DNA of 64,000 nucleotides from Agathobaculum massiliense (GTDB lineage Bacteria; Bacillota; Clostridia; Oscillospirales; Butyricicoccaceae): contig NZ_OMPN01000001.1 of the NCBI RefSeq assembly GCF_900291975.1, forward strand, positions 2,804,501 to 2,868,500. Reading direction: 5' to 3'. The notes under the pieces were generated by a model. That model saw only the letters and a program-made list of their open reading frames with translations. It made no database searches and was not told the DNA's origin. Of this stretch, positions 17,766 to 25,661 are shown piece after piece (the first letter of the stretch is position 1; every line of letters begins with the position of its first letter). The position numbers and the translations under genes were made by a program.

Positions 17766-18791
17766 ATGTTTCGGGTTACAACAAACGGTACGCTTCGTAC
17801 CTATCGGGGAAACTTGGCAAAAGCAAGCTGGAATCAGTACTATGCGATGAACACTGTTTTGACGGGACGGCGGTTCAACTCCTTTTCGGAAGATCCGGCG
17901 CTGGCGGCGCAGTCGTTTCGTGTGCATGCGGCCTCTGCGCGTAATGAATTTCAGAGAAAGACCAGCGAATCTGCGATTCACAAATTTGAGTCGGCGCAGG
18001 CGAGCCTGCAGGAGATCGCAGATCAGTACAATACAGCGCTTGACCAGGCCGAACAAGGCGTGGACGGCTCCAAATCAAGCGCCCGTGAGGAGATTGGAAA
18101 AACCCTGCTGAATACTGCGGAAGGCATGGTCAAAACGCTGAACGCCAAATATGGGGATAAGTTTGTGTTTGCCGGCGCAAACGGCGAGGAGGCTCCGTTT
18201 GAACTCAAGGATGGGAAGCTGTATTTCCGCGGGATAGACATGGCGACACAGGATCCGGATGAGCTGGCGAAGCTGGAGGAGTGGAGCAAGGAGTCGACCT
18301 ATGTGGATATAGGCTTGGGCCTGCAACTGGATGAGAATGAACAGGTCATTCCCTCCACCGCATTCAACACGGCGATTTCCGGCGCAGGGCTGCTGGGCTT
18401 CGGTACCTATGAGGATGGTTCACCTAAGGATATTATTTCGCTGACAGCGCAGTTGGGGCAGCTTCTGGTGGACTCGGCTGCGGATGGAAGCGATAAGATG
18501 AATGAAGCAGATCAGGAAAAGGCAAACGCGCTGTTTGATAAGATGCAGGAGTCTTACTCCGCGTTTAACTCCAACCGGGCTGAGCTGGACACGAAGGCTC
18601 AGTTTTTAAAGTCTAATGACACCCGCCTGACCTCTACCGGGGATACGCTCACAGAGCAATATGAGTCGCTTGACAGGGTGGATTTGGCGGATGCGTTGAG
18701 TACGTTTGTGTATGCCCAGTACAGCTACAATGCTGCGCTGCGGGTTGGCAACAATGTGCTGTCGCAATCGTTTATTGACTATATGTCTTAA
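17766..18791 (+). CDS. flgL: Flagellar hook-associated protein 3 FlgL
   Basis: 341 residues. Flagellin-like N-terminus (R-V-T-T-N-G-T-L-R-T-Y then L-T-G-R-R-F-N-S-F-S-E-D-P) and C-terminal helix (A-D-A-L-S-T-F-V-Y-A-Q-Y-S-Y-N-A-A-L). FlgL forms the second ring of the hook-filament junction. The ATG at 17766 is eight bases after AGAGGAG; an adjacent GTG at 17763 is less well spaced. It follows flgK by 18 bases. Confidence 0.95.
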   Translation: MFRVTTNGTLRTYRGNLAKASWNQYYAMNTVLTGRRFNSFSEDPALAAQSFRVHAASARNEFQRKTSESAIHKFESAQASLQEIADQYNTALDQAEQGVDGSKSSAREEIGKTLLNTAEGMVKTLNAKYGDKFVFAGANGEEAPFELKDGKLYFRGIDMATQDPDELAKLEEWSKESTYVDIGLGLQLDENEQVIPSTAFNTAISGAGLLGFGTYEDGSPKDIISLTAQLGQLLVDSAADGSDKMNEADQEKANALFDKMQESYSAFNSNRAELDTKAQFLKSNDTRLTSTGDTLTEQYESLDRVDLADALSTFVYAQYSYNAALRVGNNVLSQSFIDYMS

Positions 18792-18832
18792 GCATAAGGG
18801 TAAGAGTAAGAGCAAAAGAGGTGTACAGCGCT

Positions 18833-19435
18833 ATGGAACGGTTGATAGAGATTAAAAATGTTCCGATTGAGTTGGAAATGAAAGTAAACCATGCGCGGCT
18901 GGAATACAAAAGGTCGCAGGTGGATCTGGAGGTTTCCCGCAGCAAGGGAGGTCTGCAGATACGCAGCAAGCCCATCCGGCTGAACTTGGATACGTTTGAA
19001 GCGCGTAATTCCATTACACCAACCGCAATGCGCAGTATTGAACAGGCTGCACAAAAAGGGCGTGAGCAGGTTTATGAAACGACCGGCACCTATGCCAAGC
19101 ACGGAAAGCTTCTGCTTCAGGCAAAAATTGGCCAGCAATTGATCACACAGTTCGCGATGGAATCCCAGCAGGTCAATACGGATGTTGCCATGACATTTCT
19201 GCCCAGCACAGGTCCGGATATTTCCTGGGATGCAGGGGAGCTGAACATCCGCTATGAGATGGATAAGCTGAATTTTGACTGGCGCATTGGAAATGGGGAT
19301 GTGGAGTTTATACCGGGTGATATTGAGTTTACCGTAACGCAGCGTCCGGATGTCATTATCAAATATATTGGCGGGCCGGTCTATGTGCCTCCCTCTGCAG
19401 AGCCGGGATACGAGCCGTTGGATGAAACGGTTTAA
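18833..19435 (+). CDS. DUF6470 (YviE-like) flagellar-operon protein
   Basis: About 200 residues, resembling the DUF6470 family found between flgL and fliW in Firmicutes, as yviE is in Bacillus. It opens with an I-P-I-E-L-E-M-K-like strand, has a helical middle, and its beta-rich C-terminus contains W-R-I-G and G-D-I-E-F. The function of the family is not established. The ATG at 18833 lies nine bases after AGAGGTG; the GTG in that sequence is read here as part of the SD rather than as the start. Confidence 0.85.
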   Translation: MERLIEIKNVPIELEMKVNHARLEYKRSQVDLEVSRSKGGLQIRSKPIRLNLDTFEARNSITPTAMRSIEQAAQKGREQVYETTGTYAKHGKLLLQAKIGQQLITQFAMESQQVNTDVAMTFLPSTGPDISWDAGELNIRYEMDKLNFDWRIGNGDVEFIPGDIEFTVTQRPDVIIKYIGGPVYVPPSAEPGYEPLDETV

Positions 19436-19449
19436 CTAAGGAGACTGGA

Positions 19450-19896
19450 ATGAAAATTGAAACCAAATATTTTGGAACAATACAGGTAGACGAGCAAACA
19501 CTGCTGTTTTTCCCCAATGGTATCTTTGGTTTTGAACAGGAAAAAAAGTTTGTCCTCCTCCCTTTTGCCAAGGAGGAGGATTTCCTGTTGTGCCTGCAAA
19601 GCGTGGAAACGCCGTCGCTTGCCTTTACCGCACTGAACCCTTTTATGCTGCTGCCAACCTATCAGCCCAAACTGGCAAAGTCTGAGCTGCTTCAAATGCA
19701 GGTAGAGAAGAGCGAGGATTTGTGCTATTATACGCTTTGCAGGGTTAACAAGCCGGTGTGGAAGAGCACGGTAAACTTGAGATGCCCCATTGTCCTGAAC
19801 GACCGGACGAGACAGGCCTGTCAGGTGATACTGGATGAATATGATATGCGGTGTCCTCTGGACTCTATAGGACGACAGGGGGGAGCGCAATGCTGA
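19450..19896 (+). CDS. fliW: Flagellar assembly factor FliW
   Basis: 148 residues of the FliW fold (T-K-Y-F-G-T-I-Q-V start, F-P-N-G-I-F-G-F-E near 22-30). FliW binds CsrA allosterically and releases hag mRNA from repression; flagellin competes for FliW. Its final codons overlap the csrA start (ATG at 19890 inside the end of fliW), so the antagonist and its target are translationally coupled. Confidence 0.95.
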   Translation: MKIETKYFGTIQVDEQTLLFFPNGIFGFEQEKKFVLLPFAKEEDFLLCLQSVETPSLAFTALNPFMLLPTYQPKLAKSELLQMQVEKSEDLCYYTLCRVNKPVWKSTVNLRCPIVLNDRTRQACQVILDEYDMRCPLDSIGRQGGAQC

Positions 19897-20135
19897 TACT
19901 GCAGCGGAAACAAGGACAGTCCTTTATGATCGGCCAGGATATTACAATTACTGTTCAGGAGATCGGGGCAGGACGTGTCCGCCTGTCGATCGATGCGCCG
20001 CGCAATGTATCGGTTCTGCGGGAGGAATTGGTAGCAGCGCGCAGGGAGAACGCAGCCGCCGCAAGGGAGGAAGTTTCTCCCTTGCAACTATTGCAACTGC
20101 TGAAACAGGATAATTCATCTAAGCAGGAGAGGTGA
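19890..20135 (+). CDS. csrA: Translational regulator CsrA
   Basis: 81 residues. The core M-L-I-L-Q-R-K, then I-T-V-Q-E-I and the RNA-binding segment R-L-S-I-D-A-P and V-L-R-E-E-L are all present. The C-terminal tail is longer than the minimal family and Ala/Glu/Gln-rich, consistent with the FliW-binding extension of Gram-positive CsrA. CsrA blocks ribosome binding on flagellin mRNA. It overlaps fliW by seven bases. The flagellin gene itself is not in the window. Confidence 0.95.
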   Translation: MLILQRKQGQSFMIGQDITITVQEIGAGRVRLSIDAPRNVSVLREELVAARRENAAAAREEVSPLQLLQLLKQDNSSKQER

Positions 20136-20145
20136 ATAAGGGCGG

Positions 20146-20949
20146 ATGGAAAATGGTTACAGGGTGACGGAAAACGAAATAAAATCCTTTCTGGTGGACC
20201 TGCAGAAAAGGGGAAGGACACGCTCCACGATTGCGCAATACAGATCCCAGCTTTTGCAGCTGAAAAAATTTTTGGGGGAAGAAGGCCTGCTGAACAATGC
20301 CAGGCTGGCAAAGTGGAAAGGGTTTATGCAGGAAAACGGTCTGGCCAATGAAAGCATTAATGCACGGATATCCGCTGCCAACAGCCTGTTGGCATTTGCG
20401 GGCCATAGGGAATGGCAGCTGGTACAGTCCCGTCTGCCAAAGGAGAAAGAGGAGGCTGCCCCTGAACTGACAAGACAGGAATATCTGCGCCTGCTTCAGG
20501 CGGCAAAGCTGCTGAAACGGAAGCGTAGTTATTATCTGATAAAAGTATTTGGGTGTACAGGTATTAAGACGGGGGATATCCCCTATATTACGGTCGAAAG
20601 GCTGCGGCAGGCTGGAAATGAAACAATTGTGCTGGAGAATGGTTCTTCCTTTACGATGCCCGTTGCACTGGTTGGAGAGCTTCTGCAATATGCTGAAGAA
20701 ACAGGGGTTTGCAATGGCCCTGTTTTCTGTACCCGAAATGGGAAGGCGATAGACCGGCGGATCGTTTGGAGCAGCATGAAAAGTCTGTGCAGTGTTGCGC
20801 AGGTGGATGAACGCAAAGTCACGGTTTCCAGTCTGGAGAAAATGTATAGGACGACCTGCATAGGGATAGACGCGATGGTTGCCGTATTACGGGAACAGGC
20901 GTATGCAAAGCTTTTGGCTGATGAAGAAAAAATTGTGGGATTGGAGTAG
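20146..20949 (+). CDS. Tyrosine-recombinase-like protein, catalytically degenerate
   Basis: 267 residues. The N-terminal SAM-like DNA-binding domain (about 8-95) is typical of integrases (T-I-A-Q-Y-R-S-Q-L-L-Q-L-K-K-F-L). The catalytic domain has lost its key residues. The T-G-x-R motif is T-G-I-K, the H-x-L-R box reads S-S-L-E-K, and no L-G-H box or clear nucleophile context remains. It follows csrA by 10 bases in the same direction, so it is probably co-transcribed with the flagellar genes. The frame is intact, which argues for a retained DNA-binding role rather than decay. No attachment sites or phage genes are nearby. Confidence 0.7.
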   Translation: MENGYRVTENEIKSFLVDLQKRGRTRSTIAQYRSQLLQLKKFLGEEGLLNNARLAKWKGFMQENGLANESINARISAANSLLAFAGHREWQLVQSRLPKEKEEAAPELTRQEYLRLLQAAKLLKRKRSYYLIKVFGCTGIKTGDIPYITVERLRQAGNETIVLENGSSFTMPVALVGELLQYAEETGVCNGPVFCTRNGKAIDRRIVWSSMKSLCSVAQVDERKVTVSSLEKMYRTTCIGIDAMVAVLREQAYAKLLADEEKIVGLE

Positions 20950-20987
20950 CTTGGCCAGCCGGATAAAATTGGATATGTTGAACAGGC

Positions 20988-21035
20988 GGGGGCCTCGGAT
21001 GCAATGGCTTGAAAAACATTGCACCCGAGGCCCCC
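20988..21035. repeat. 19-bp inverted repeat between convergent genes
   Basis: GGGGGCCTCGG-A-TGCAATG (20988-21006) pairs with the arm at 21017-21035 with one mismatch around a ten-base loop. A further outer pair GCCAGCC/GGCTGGC (20954-20960, 21042-21048) extends it. There is no T-run on either side, so it is not a standard intrinsic terminator, although its place between convergent genes suggests transcript-end function. Confidence 0.7.
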
Positions 21036-21066
21036 TGTGATGGCTGGCTGACAGGCAGTAAGAAAC

Positions 21067-22284
21067 TCAGCTTAATATGTATACTTTGGCTGGACGGACG
21101 CCAAACTGGTCCGCTTCCTCATCAGTCATGAAGAAGAGATCGATACGATTTTCCTTGATCAGCCCGCCGGTATCCTCGGCGATGCCGGGGCCATACGACC
21201 AGGACTGGTCGCCTCCGTCTGAAACGACATATACACGGCTGCCTAATGGGATTACCCGTGGGTCGACTGCAATGGTTCCATACCGCGTGGTCGTGCCGCT
21301 GGCAGTGATCAGGCCGCCGTCCTCGATTCGATGATAGGCGGTTGCAGTTACGTCAATGACTGAAGAATACTGAAACGTTGAACCATCTGCGGCTGTTATG
21401 GTTTTTGAAGCAGTATCATCTTGGATACCGGCGGGGACGGACCAGACCTGCGACCGTCCCGCAGTAGACAACTGGCTGCCGGAAGCGCTGTCTGCTGCGG
21501 TGCTGCCGGCGTCTGCTGTGTCATACCCGTCTTGCTGTACCGGCTCAGCCGGTTCTACGGTAGATCGCTTTTTTGTCCCCTGTTCAATGATGCAGTTAAC
21601 AGGCGCAAGGACTTCTTCTTCAAAAACCATTTCCTTTTCGAACGGGACGCCGTCATGAAGCGTGATACGGTAAGTGATTTCGGTTTCGCCATTCCTGCCG
21701 TATTGCAGTATGTGCTGTGTTCCGTCTACCATATCGGAATTTTGGCGGGTTTCTACTTGGAAAGGGGTTGTTATTGTTTCGACCTCCGAGCGATAGCTTA
21801 CTTCAGTAATGGAGATTTCCGTATTTTCCACCAACCATCGGTCAAGTCCTGGCACTACAATATCATTCTCGCCCACAGCAATGCCGACCTGCTCCAACAG
21901 CTCGCCTACGGTGCAGGCCGTAAAGGGGACGGTCATAGTTTGATCTTTGGTTTTGATCTGGGCACTCAATTCCTGATCCAGCGTGAGGTAAGTGGTATTA
22001 CCCTCTCTGCGCTGGGCGATCACCTTCAGGTTTTGAAAGTTTGAAATTTTTTGTGCCTCGGCGATCGTGCCGGGATGCAGCCGGACGGTTTCATAACGGT
22101 TGCCGTCAGTCAAAATATATGTATGGGAGGAAAGCTTGACCGCCAGGACAATCAAGCTGAGAATGACACAAAGCAGGAGCAACACCAGAGCAGTGAGGAT
22201 ATTGGAATAATGCTTCCCAATATCCTGCAAGGTTTCGCGTGTTTGAGGGGGATGCGCTGACAAAAAAGTTTTCTTTTTTTTCAT
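21067..22284 (-). CDS. G5 and 3D domain cell-wall protein (YabE/RpfB-like)
   Basis: 405 residues. A short basic cytoplasmic tail and one membrane anchor (about 30-55) come first. Next are an extracytoplasmic DUF348-like region (near 80-160), a G5 domain (about 170-235), a Ser/Thr/Ala-rich linker and a C-terminal 3D domain (about 300-405). The 3D domain contains T-A-Y-H, G-T-I-A-V-D-P-R-V-I-P-L-G and the D-T-G-G and I-D-L-F-F motifs with conserved aspartates. These domains belong to peptidoglycan-lytic stationary-phase factors related to RpfB and MltA. The frame opens at a TTG (22314), but the ATG at 22284 gives a normal membrane-anchor N-terminus. The SD is weak in both cases. Confidence 0.85.
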   Translation of the reverse strand: MKKKKTFLSAHPPQTRETLQDIGKHYSNILTALVLLLLCVILSLIVLAVKLSSHTYILTDGNRYETVRLHPGTIAEAQKISNFQNLKVIAQRREGNTTYLTLDQELSAQIKTKDQTMTVPFTACTVGELLEQVGIAVGENDIVVPGLDRWLVENTEISITEVSYRSEVETITTPFQVETRQNSDMVDGTQHILQYGRNGETEITYRITLHDGVPFEKEMVFEEEVLAPVNCIIEQGTKKRSTVEPAEPVQQDGYDTADAGSTAADSASGSQLSTAGRSQVWSVPAGIQDDTASKTITAADGSTFQYSSVIDVTATAYHRIEDGGLITASGTTTRYGTIAVDPRVIPLGSRVYVVSDGGDQSWSYGPGIAEDTGGLIKENRIDLFFMTDEEADQFGVRPAKVYILS

Positions 22285-22449
22285 ATATCGTATTCCGCTT
22301 TCCAGTTTGATCAAAGTGAGGTAATGTACCTGTAATATTTATCGGACGGTTTAAGGCAAAATAAATATTTTAATGCAATATATATTTGGGGTAGAGAGCC
22401 AAGGCAGTAAGGGCGTCCGGTGGCAGAAAGCTTGAGGTCGATAGGGGGA

Positions 22450-22478
22450 TTGTGTGAAAAAGTAAAATCTGCTACAAT
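22450..22478 (+). promoter_or_regulatory. Candidate sigma-A promoter of the AraC-type regulator
   Basis: TTGTGT, 17 bases, TACAAT. The -10 is 5 of 6 and the -35 is 3 of 6. It lies 93 bases before the regulator start, in the 287-base divergent region shared with the G5/3D gene. Nothing else is recognisable there. Confidence 0.45.
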
Positions 22479-22571
22479 AAGCTTGCTTTACCAGTGGAAA
22501 GTGTGGAGTGCGCGGCGGATGGTCCGGTTGAGGACTGCGGTGGGAAGCAAAAAAGAAGGGGAGGCGGGAGC

Positions 22572-23441
22572 ATGCGGGACATTGAGGTTGTATGGACCTT
22601 TATGCTGGATTATATGCGTGGATGGGGGATACGAGAGCATAGCCATGACTTTTACCAGATGTACTATGTAGTTTCAGGGGAAGCGGATATGCTGTTGGAC
22701 AGGCAGAAAGTCCATTTATATCCCCATCTCTGCGTTGTAATTGAACCGGAGCAGCTGCATGAACTGCCTGTGATCTCAAGCGGGAGGCTGCGGATCATAG
22801 ATACAAAATTTTATCTCCATAATTCCAATACCATGGATGAGGTGCATTGCCTGCCACGCTGTTTTGAAATTGAGGACAATGAATTTGAAACCGCACTTTT
22901 AGGAGCGCGAAACGAGTGGCAGTCCAATGCACGGTACAGTAGAGAAATGGCAAATGCTCTTTTTGAGCAGGCATTCTATATCTATATCCGTAAAAACGGC
23001 TCTTTTGTTGAAAGGAATTCCTTTTCACGTGCGATTGACCACATCATAGCCAACCTGACTGGCGTGGAAAAACAAATTGCCGACTATGTTTCCGTGCATT
23101 TTGCAGAGGATTTCACACTGGATCAGTTGGCAGAATCCCTGAAATACAATAAAAACTACCTCTGCAAGCTGTTTAAGCAGGCAACGAATTTTACGATTAT
23201 CCATTATGTGAATTATTTAAGGGTTTGTAGGGCTTATGAGCTGATCTGCTATTCCAGTTATAGCTTGAATGATATTAGCGTATTGTCAGGCTTTTCCAGT
23301 GTGCATTATTTCACATCTGTATTTAAAAAAGTAACGGGTAAAACGCCGGGGGAAATGCGCGATTTGGAAAAAGATGCCATGTACACAGCGATACAGCAGC
23401 ATGGAAAGTTCAGCTATCGTTATTATAAAGAGCCGGAATAG
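22572..23441 (+). CDS. AraC-family transcriptional regulator
   Basis: 289 residues. An N-terminal cupin ligand-binding domain (about 1-150; H-S-H-D-F-Y-Q-M near residue 23) precedes a C-terminal AraC double helix-turn-helix (about 170-270; F-T-L-D-Q-L-A-E-S-L, then N-Y-L-C-K-L-F-K-Q and the second-helix motif S-V-H-Y-F-T-S-V-F-K-K). The ATG follows GGGGAGG by about eight bases. It sits upstream of, and in line with, the dehydrogenase-aldolase-TTT operon, separated by a terminator. I infer that it senses the operon's substrate and activates the 23684 promoter. Confidence 0.9.
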   Translation: MRDIEVVWTFMLDYMRGWGIREHSHDFYQMYYVVSGEADMLLDRQKVHLYPHLCVVIEPEQLHELPVISSGRLRIIDTKFYLHNSNTMDEVHCLPRCFEIEDNEFETALLGARNEWQSNARYSREMANALFEQAFYIYIRKNGSFVERNSFSRAIDHIIANLTGVEKQIADYVSVHFAEDFTLDQLAESLKYNKNYLCKLFKQATNFTIIHYVNYLRVCRAYELICYSSYSLNDISVLSGFSSVHYFTSVFKKVTGKTPGEMRDLEKDAMYTAIQQHGKFSYRYYKEPE

Positions 23442-23447
23442 GGAAAG

Positions 23448-23481
23448 AGAGTACACATGGTTTGCATGGTGTACTCTTTTT
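23448..23481 (+). terminator. Intrinsic terminator after the AraC regulator
   Basis: AGAGTACAC pairs with GTGTACTCT (nine perfect pairs plus an inner ATG/CAT), followed by TTTTTG. It starts seven bases after the regulator stop codon. Confidence 0.85.
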
Positions 23482-23683
23482 GTTTGCAAGAAAAGCGGAT
23501 AGGTTTGATAAAAATATACAAAATGGGCGTTTGAATATTTGGCAACAAAAGTTAAGATAGTGAAAAGGAAGTTCAATATTATGCAAAGACAAATTGCCTG
23601 TAAACTGTTATATTATTGGCATAAGAGATAACTGTTTCTCAAAAATAAAGAAAAATATAGCAAAAAAGCATAATGAAAGCAAT

Positions 23684-23711
23684 TTGACAGTATCGTGCGA
23701 TTATCTTTAAA
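23684..23711 (+). promoter_or_regulatory. Candidate sigma-A promoter of the dehydrogenase/aldolase/TTT operon
   Basis: A perfect -35 TTGACA, 16 bases, then TTTAAA (4 of 6), preceded by about 40 bases of A-rich sequence that could act as an UP element. The start codon is 40 bases downstream. The rest of the 309-base gap holds only the upstream terminator and AT-rich sequence in which an AraC operator could lie; I could not define one. Confidence 0.55.
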
Positions 23712-23750
23712 AATGAATATTTTATAAAGGCTAAAGGGAGGGTCTGAAAA

Positions 23751-24812
23751 GTGGATGATCATATTCGTTTGTGCGATGATAAAAAAATTGTAGCTTTTAT
23801 TGCAGACTTATATGAAAAAGCCGGCGTAGACAGGGAAACAGCGGAATTGCATGGCGTTGGACTGGTAGAGGCCAGCTTGCGCGGCGTGGATTCACACGGA
23901 ATTATGCGCACAGCGGCTTATTTTGAACGCTATCGCAAAAAAGCAATTAATGTGAAGCCGGATATTAAGGTGGTAGCCGGAGAAAAGGCATTTGTGGTTA
24001 TGGATGCCGATAATGCTTCGGGCTTTGTTGCTTCCCGATATGCTATGGAGCATGCAATTATGCTGGCTCGAGAGTACCATATAGCGGCAGTATGCGTGAA
24101 AAATAGCAATCATTTTGGCGCCGCAGCTCTGTATGCACAAATGGCGGTGGATGCCGGTATGGTCGGTATGGCGTCAACTAATGTTCGGCCTAATATCACG
24201 GCGCCGGGAGCAAAAGGGCGCGTTGTTGGTAATAACCCTTTCGCCATTGGGATCCCCACTTATGACGATTACCCGTTTATGCTGGATATGGCACTTTCTG
24301 TTGTTGCGGGTGGGAAACTGAAAATGGCGATACGCAAAGGAGAAAAAATTCCGTTGGGCTGGGCGACGGATGTGGAAGGAAACCCGACAGATGATCCGAA
24401 GAAAGGTTTTGATGGTTACTTCCTTCCGGTAGGAGGGTTCAAAGGATTGGGAATCGCTTATGTGATTGATATGCTCTGTGGTGTAATGACTGGCGGTGCA
24501 TTTTCGGATCATATCAAGAGCATGTACGCAGAGCCAGATGATCCAAGCGGGACCTGTCACATGTTTATTGCGGTAGATTGTGATGCAATTATTGGAAAGG
24601 AGGAGTTAAGAGCGCGTATTGCAGAATACCGGCAGTATATACGGTCTATCCCTGTGGTGGGGGATGCGCCGCCGTTGAGTTTTCCGGGAGAGATTGAAGA
24701 AAACTGCAAACGAGAACGGCAAAAAAACGGTATCCCGCTGCCGTACAGTATTTACAGAGAGCTGGAGGCATATGCGGAGCGCTATCAAATACCGTTTTCT
24801 ATTGAAAAATGA
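23751..24812 (+). CDS. Ldh_2-family NAD(P)-dependent 2-hydroxyacid dehydrogenase
   Basis: 353 residues of the malate/L-lactate dehydrogenase (Ldh_2) family, which is unrelated to Rossmann lactate dehydrogenases. Typical motifs are S-L-R-G-V-D-S-H-G near 43-51 (catalytic His), N-S-N-H-F-G-A-A-A-L-Y near 120, N-P-F-A-I-G-I-P and F-K-G-L-G. Members include malate, ureidoglycolate, 2,3-diketogulonate and (R)-sulfolactate (ComC) dehydrogenases, so the substrate cannot be read from sequence. It starts at GTG nine bases after AAAGGGAGGG. First gene of the seven-gene operon. Confidence 0.88.
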   Translation: MDDHIRLCDDKKIVAFIADLYEKAGVDRETAELHGVGLVEASLRGVDSHGIMRTAAYFERYRKKAINVKPDIKVVAGEKAFVVMDADNASGFVASRYAMEHAIMLAREYHIAAVCVKNSNHFGAAALYAQMAVDAGMVGMASTNVRPNITAPGAKGRVVGNNPFAIGIPTYDDYPFMLDMALSVVAGGKLKMAIRKGEKIPLGWATDVEGNPTDDPKKGFDGYFLPVGGFKGLGIAYVIDMLCGVMTGGAFSDHIKSMYAEPDDPSGTCHMFIAVDCDAIIGKEELRARIAEYRQYIRSIPVVGDAPPLSFPGEIEENCKRERQKNGIPLPYSIYRELEAYAERYQIPFSIEK

Positions 24813-24830
24813 AGAAAGGATTTTAGGTCT

Positions 24831-25625
24831 ATGCTGCGTTTAGATGAAACATTTCATAATCCTGTTAAAAAGCTGCTGAAAGAGAAGAAAAAGATCCTTG
24901 GCGCATGGTTGCAAATGGCAAGCCCTTATGCGGCAGAAATATTTGCTAAGGCTGGGGTAGATGTTTTAATGATTGATATGGAGCATGCGCCGAATGACCC
25001 ATTGAGTATGCTGGAACAACTCAGGGCAATGGGGCGCTTCAGCTCAATTCCATTTGCCCGCGCGCCTTGGAACGACTTGGTAACGATTAAGCGCATGCTG
25101 GATGTCGGGTTGTATGGCCTGCTCATCCCCTATGTCAACACAAGAGATGAGGCGGAACGAGCGGTTCAGGCATGTAAATATCCTCCGGAAGGGATGCGTG
25201 GCATAGCGCCTTCGCCGCGTGCCGGTGGCTTTGGGATGAATTCACAGAACTATCTGGCGCATGCCAACGATGAAATAGTGGTTATGACCGCTGTAGAAAC
25301 AGGAACGGCAGTCAAGAATCTGGATGAAATCCTGCAGGTGGAAGGACTGGATGGAATATTTATTGGCCCGATGGATTTAGCCACTTCAATGGGGTATTTT
25401 TGCAATCCGTCTGCGCCAGAAGTACAGGAAGCAATACATACGATTGAAGAAAAGGTGTTTGCGAGTGGAAAGTTTTTAGCCACTGTTGCAGGAAATTTTG
25501 AGGCGGCAAAAAAACTATATGACCGTGGCTACAGTATGGTGGTTGCCTTTGCGGACGGCGGCACTTTGGGACGAGTAGCGCGCGAGCAAGTCGAGCTATT
25601 CCGGACTGCTTATCCGGAACGATAA
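24831..25625 (+). CDS. HpcH/HpaI-family (class II) aldolase
   Basis: 264 residues, the usual length. Family motifs are visible: I-D-M-E-H (catalytic His near 48), R-A-P-W (substrate Arg), V-E-T-G (metal Glu) and G-P-M-D-L-A (metal Asp). These enzymes cleave 2-keto-3-deoxy or 4-hydroxy-2-keto acids to pyruvate and an aldehyde with a divalent metal. In this operon it would cleave the keto acid made by a neighbouring dehydrogenase, or condense in reverse; this is inference. It follows the Ldh_2 gene by 18 bases. Confidence 0.88.
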   Translation: MLRLDETFHNPVKKLLKEKKKILGAWLQMASPYAAEIFAKAGVDVLMIDMEHAPNDPLSMLEQLRAMGRFSSIPFARAPWNDLVTIKRMLDVGLYGLLIPYVNTRDEAERAVQACKYPPEGMRGIAPSPRAGGFGMNSQNYLAHANDEIVVMTAVETGTAVKNLDEILQVEGLDGIFIGPMDLATSMGYFCNPSAPEVQEAIHTIEEKVFASGKFLATVAGNFEAAKKLYDRGYSMVVAFADGGTLGRVAREQVELFRTAYPER

Positions 25626-25661
25626 TATGGAAAGAGACAAACTAAAAAAGGAGGCAAAAAA

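Noticed and set aside
20146-20949. Active integrase of a prophage or genomic island
   Set aside because: Catalytic residues are lost and no attachment sites, tRNA gene, excisionase or phage genes are nearby.
22320-22360. Sigma-D-like TCCGATAA on the minus strand upstream of the G5/3D gene
   Set aside because: The -10 is 7 of 8, but the -35 at the right spacing is only 2 of 4, and no link of this gene to motility is known.
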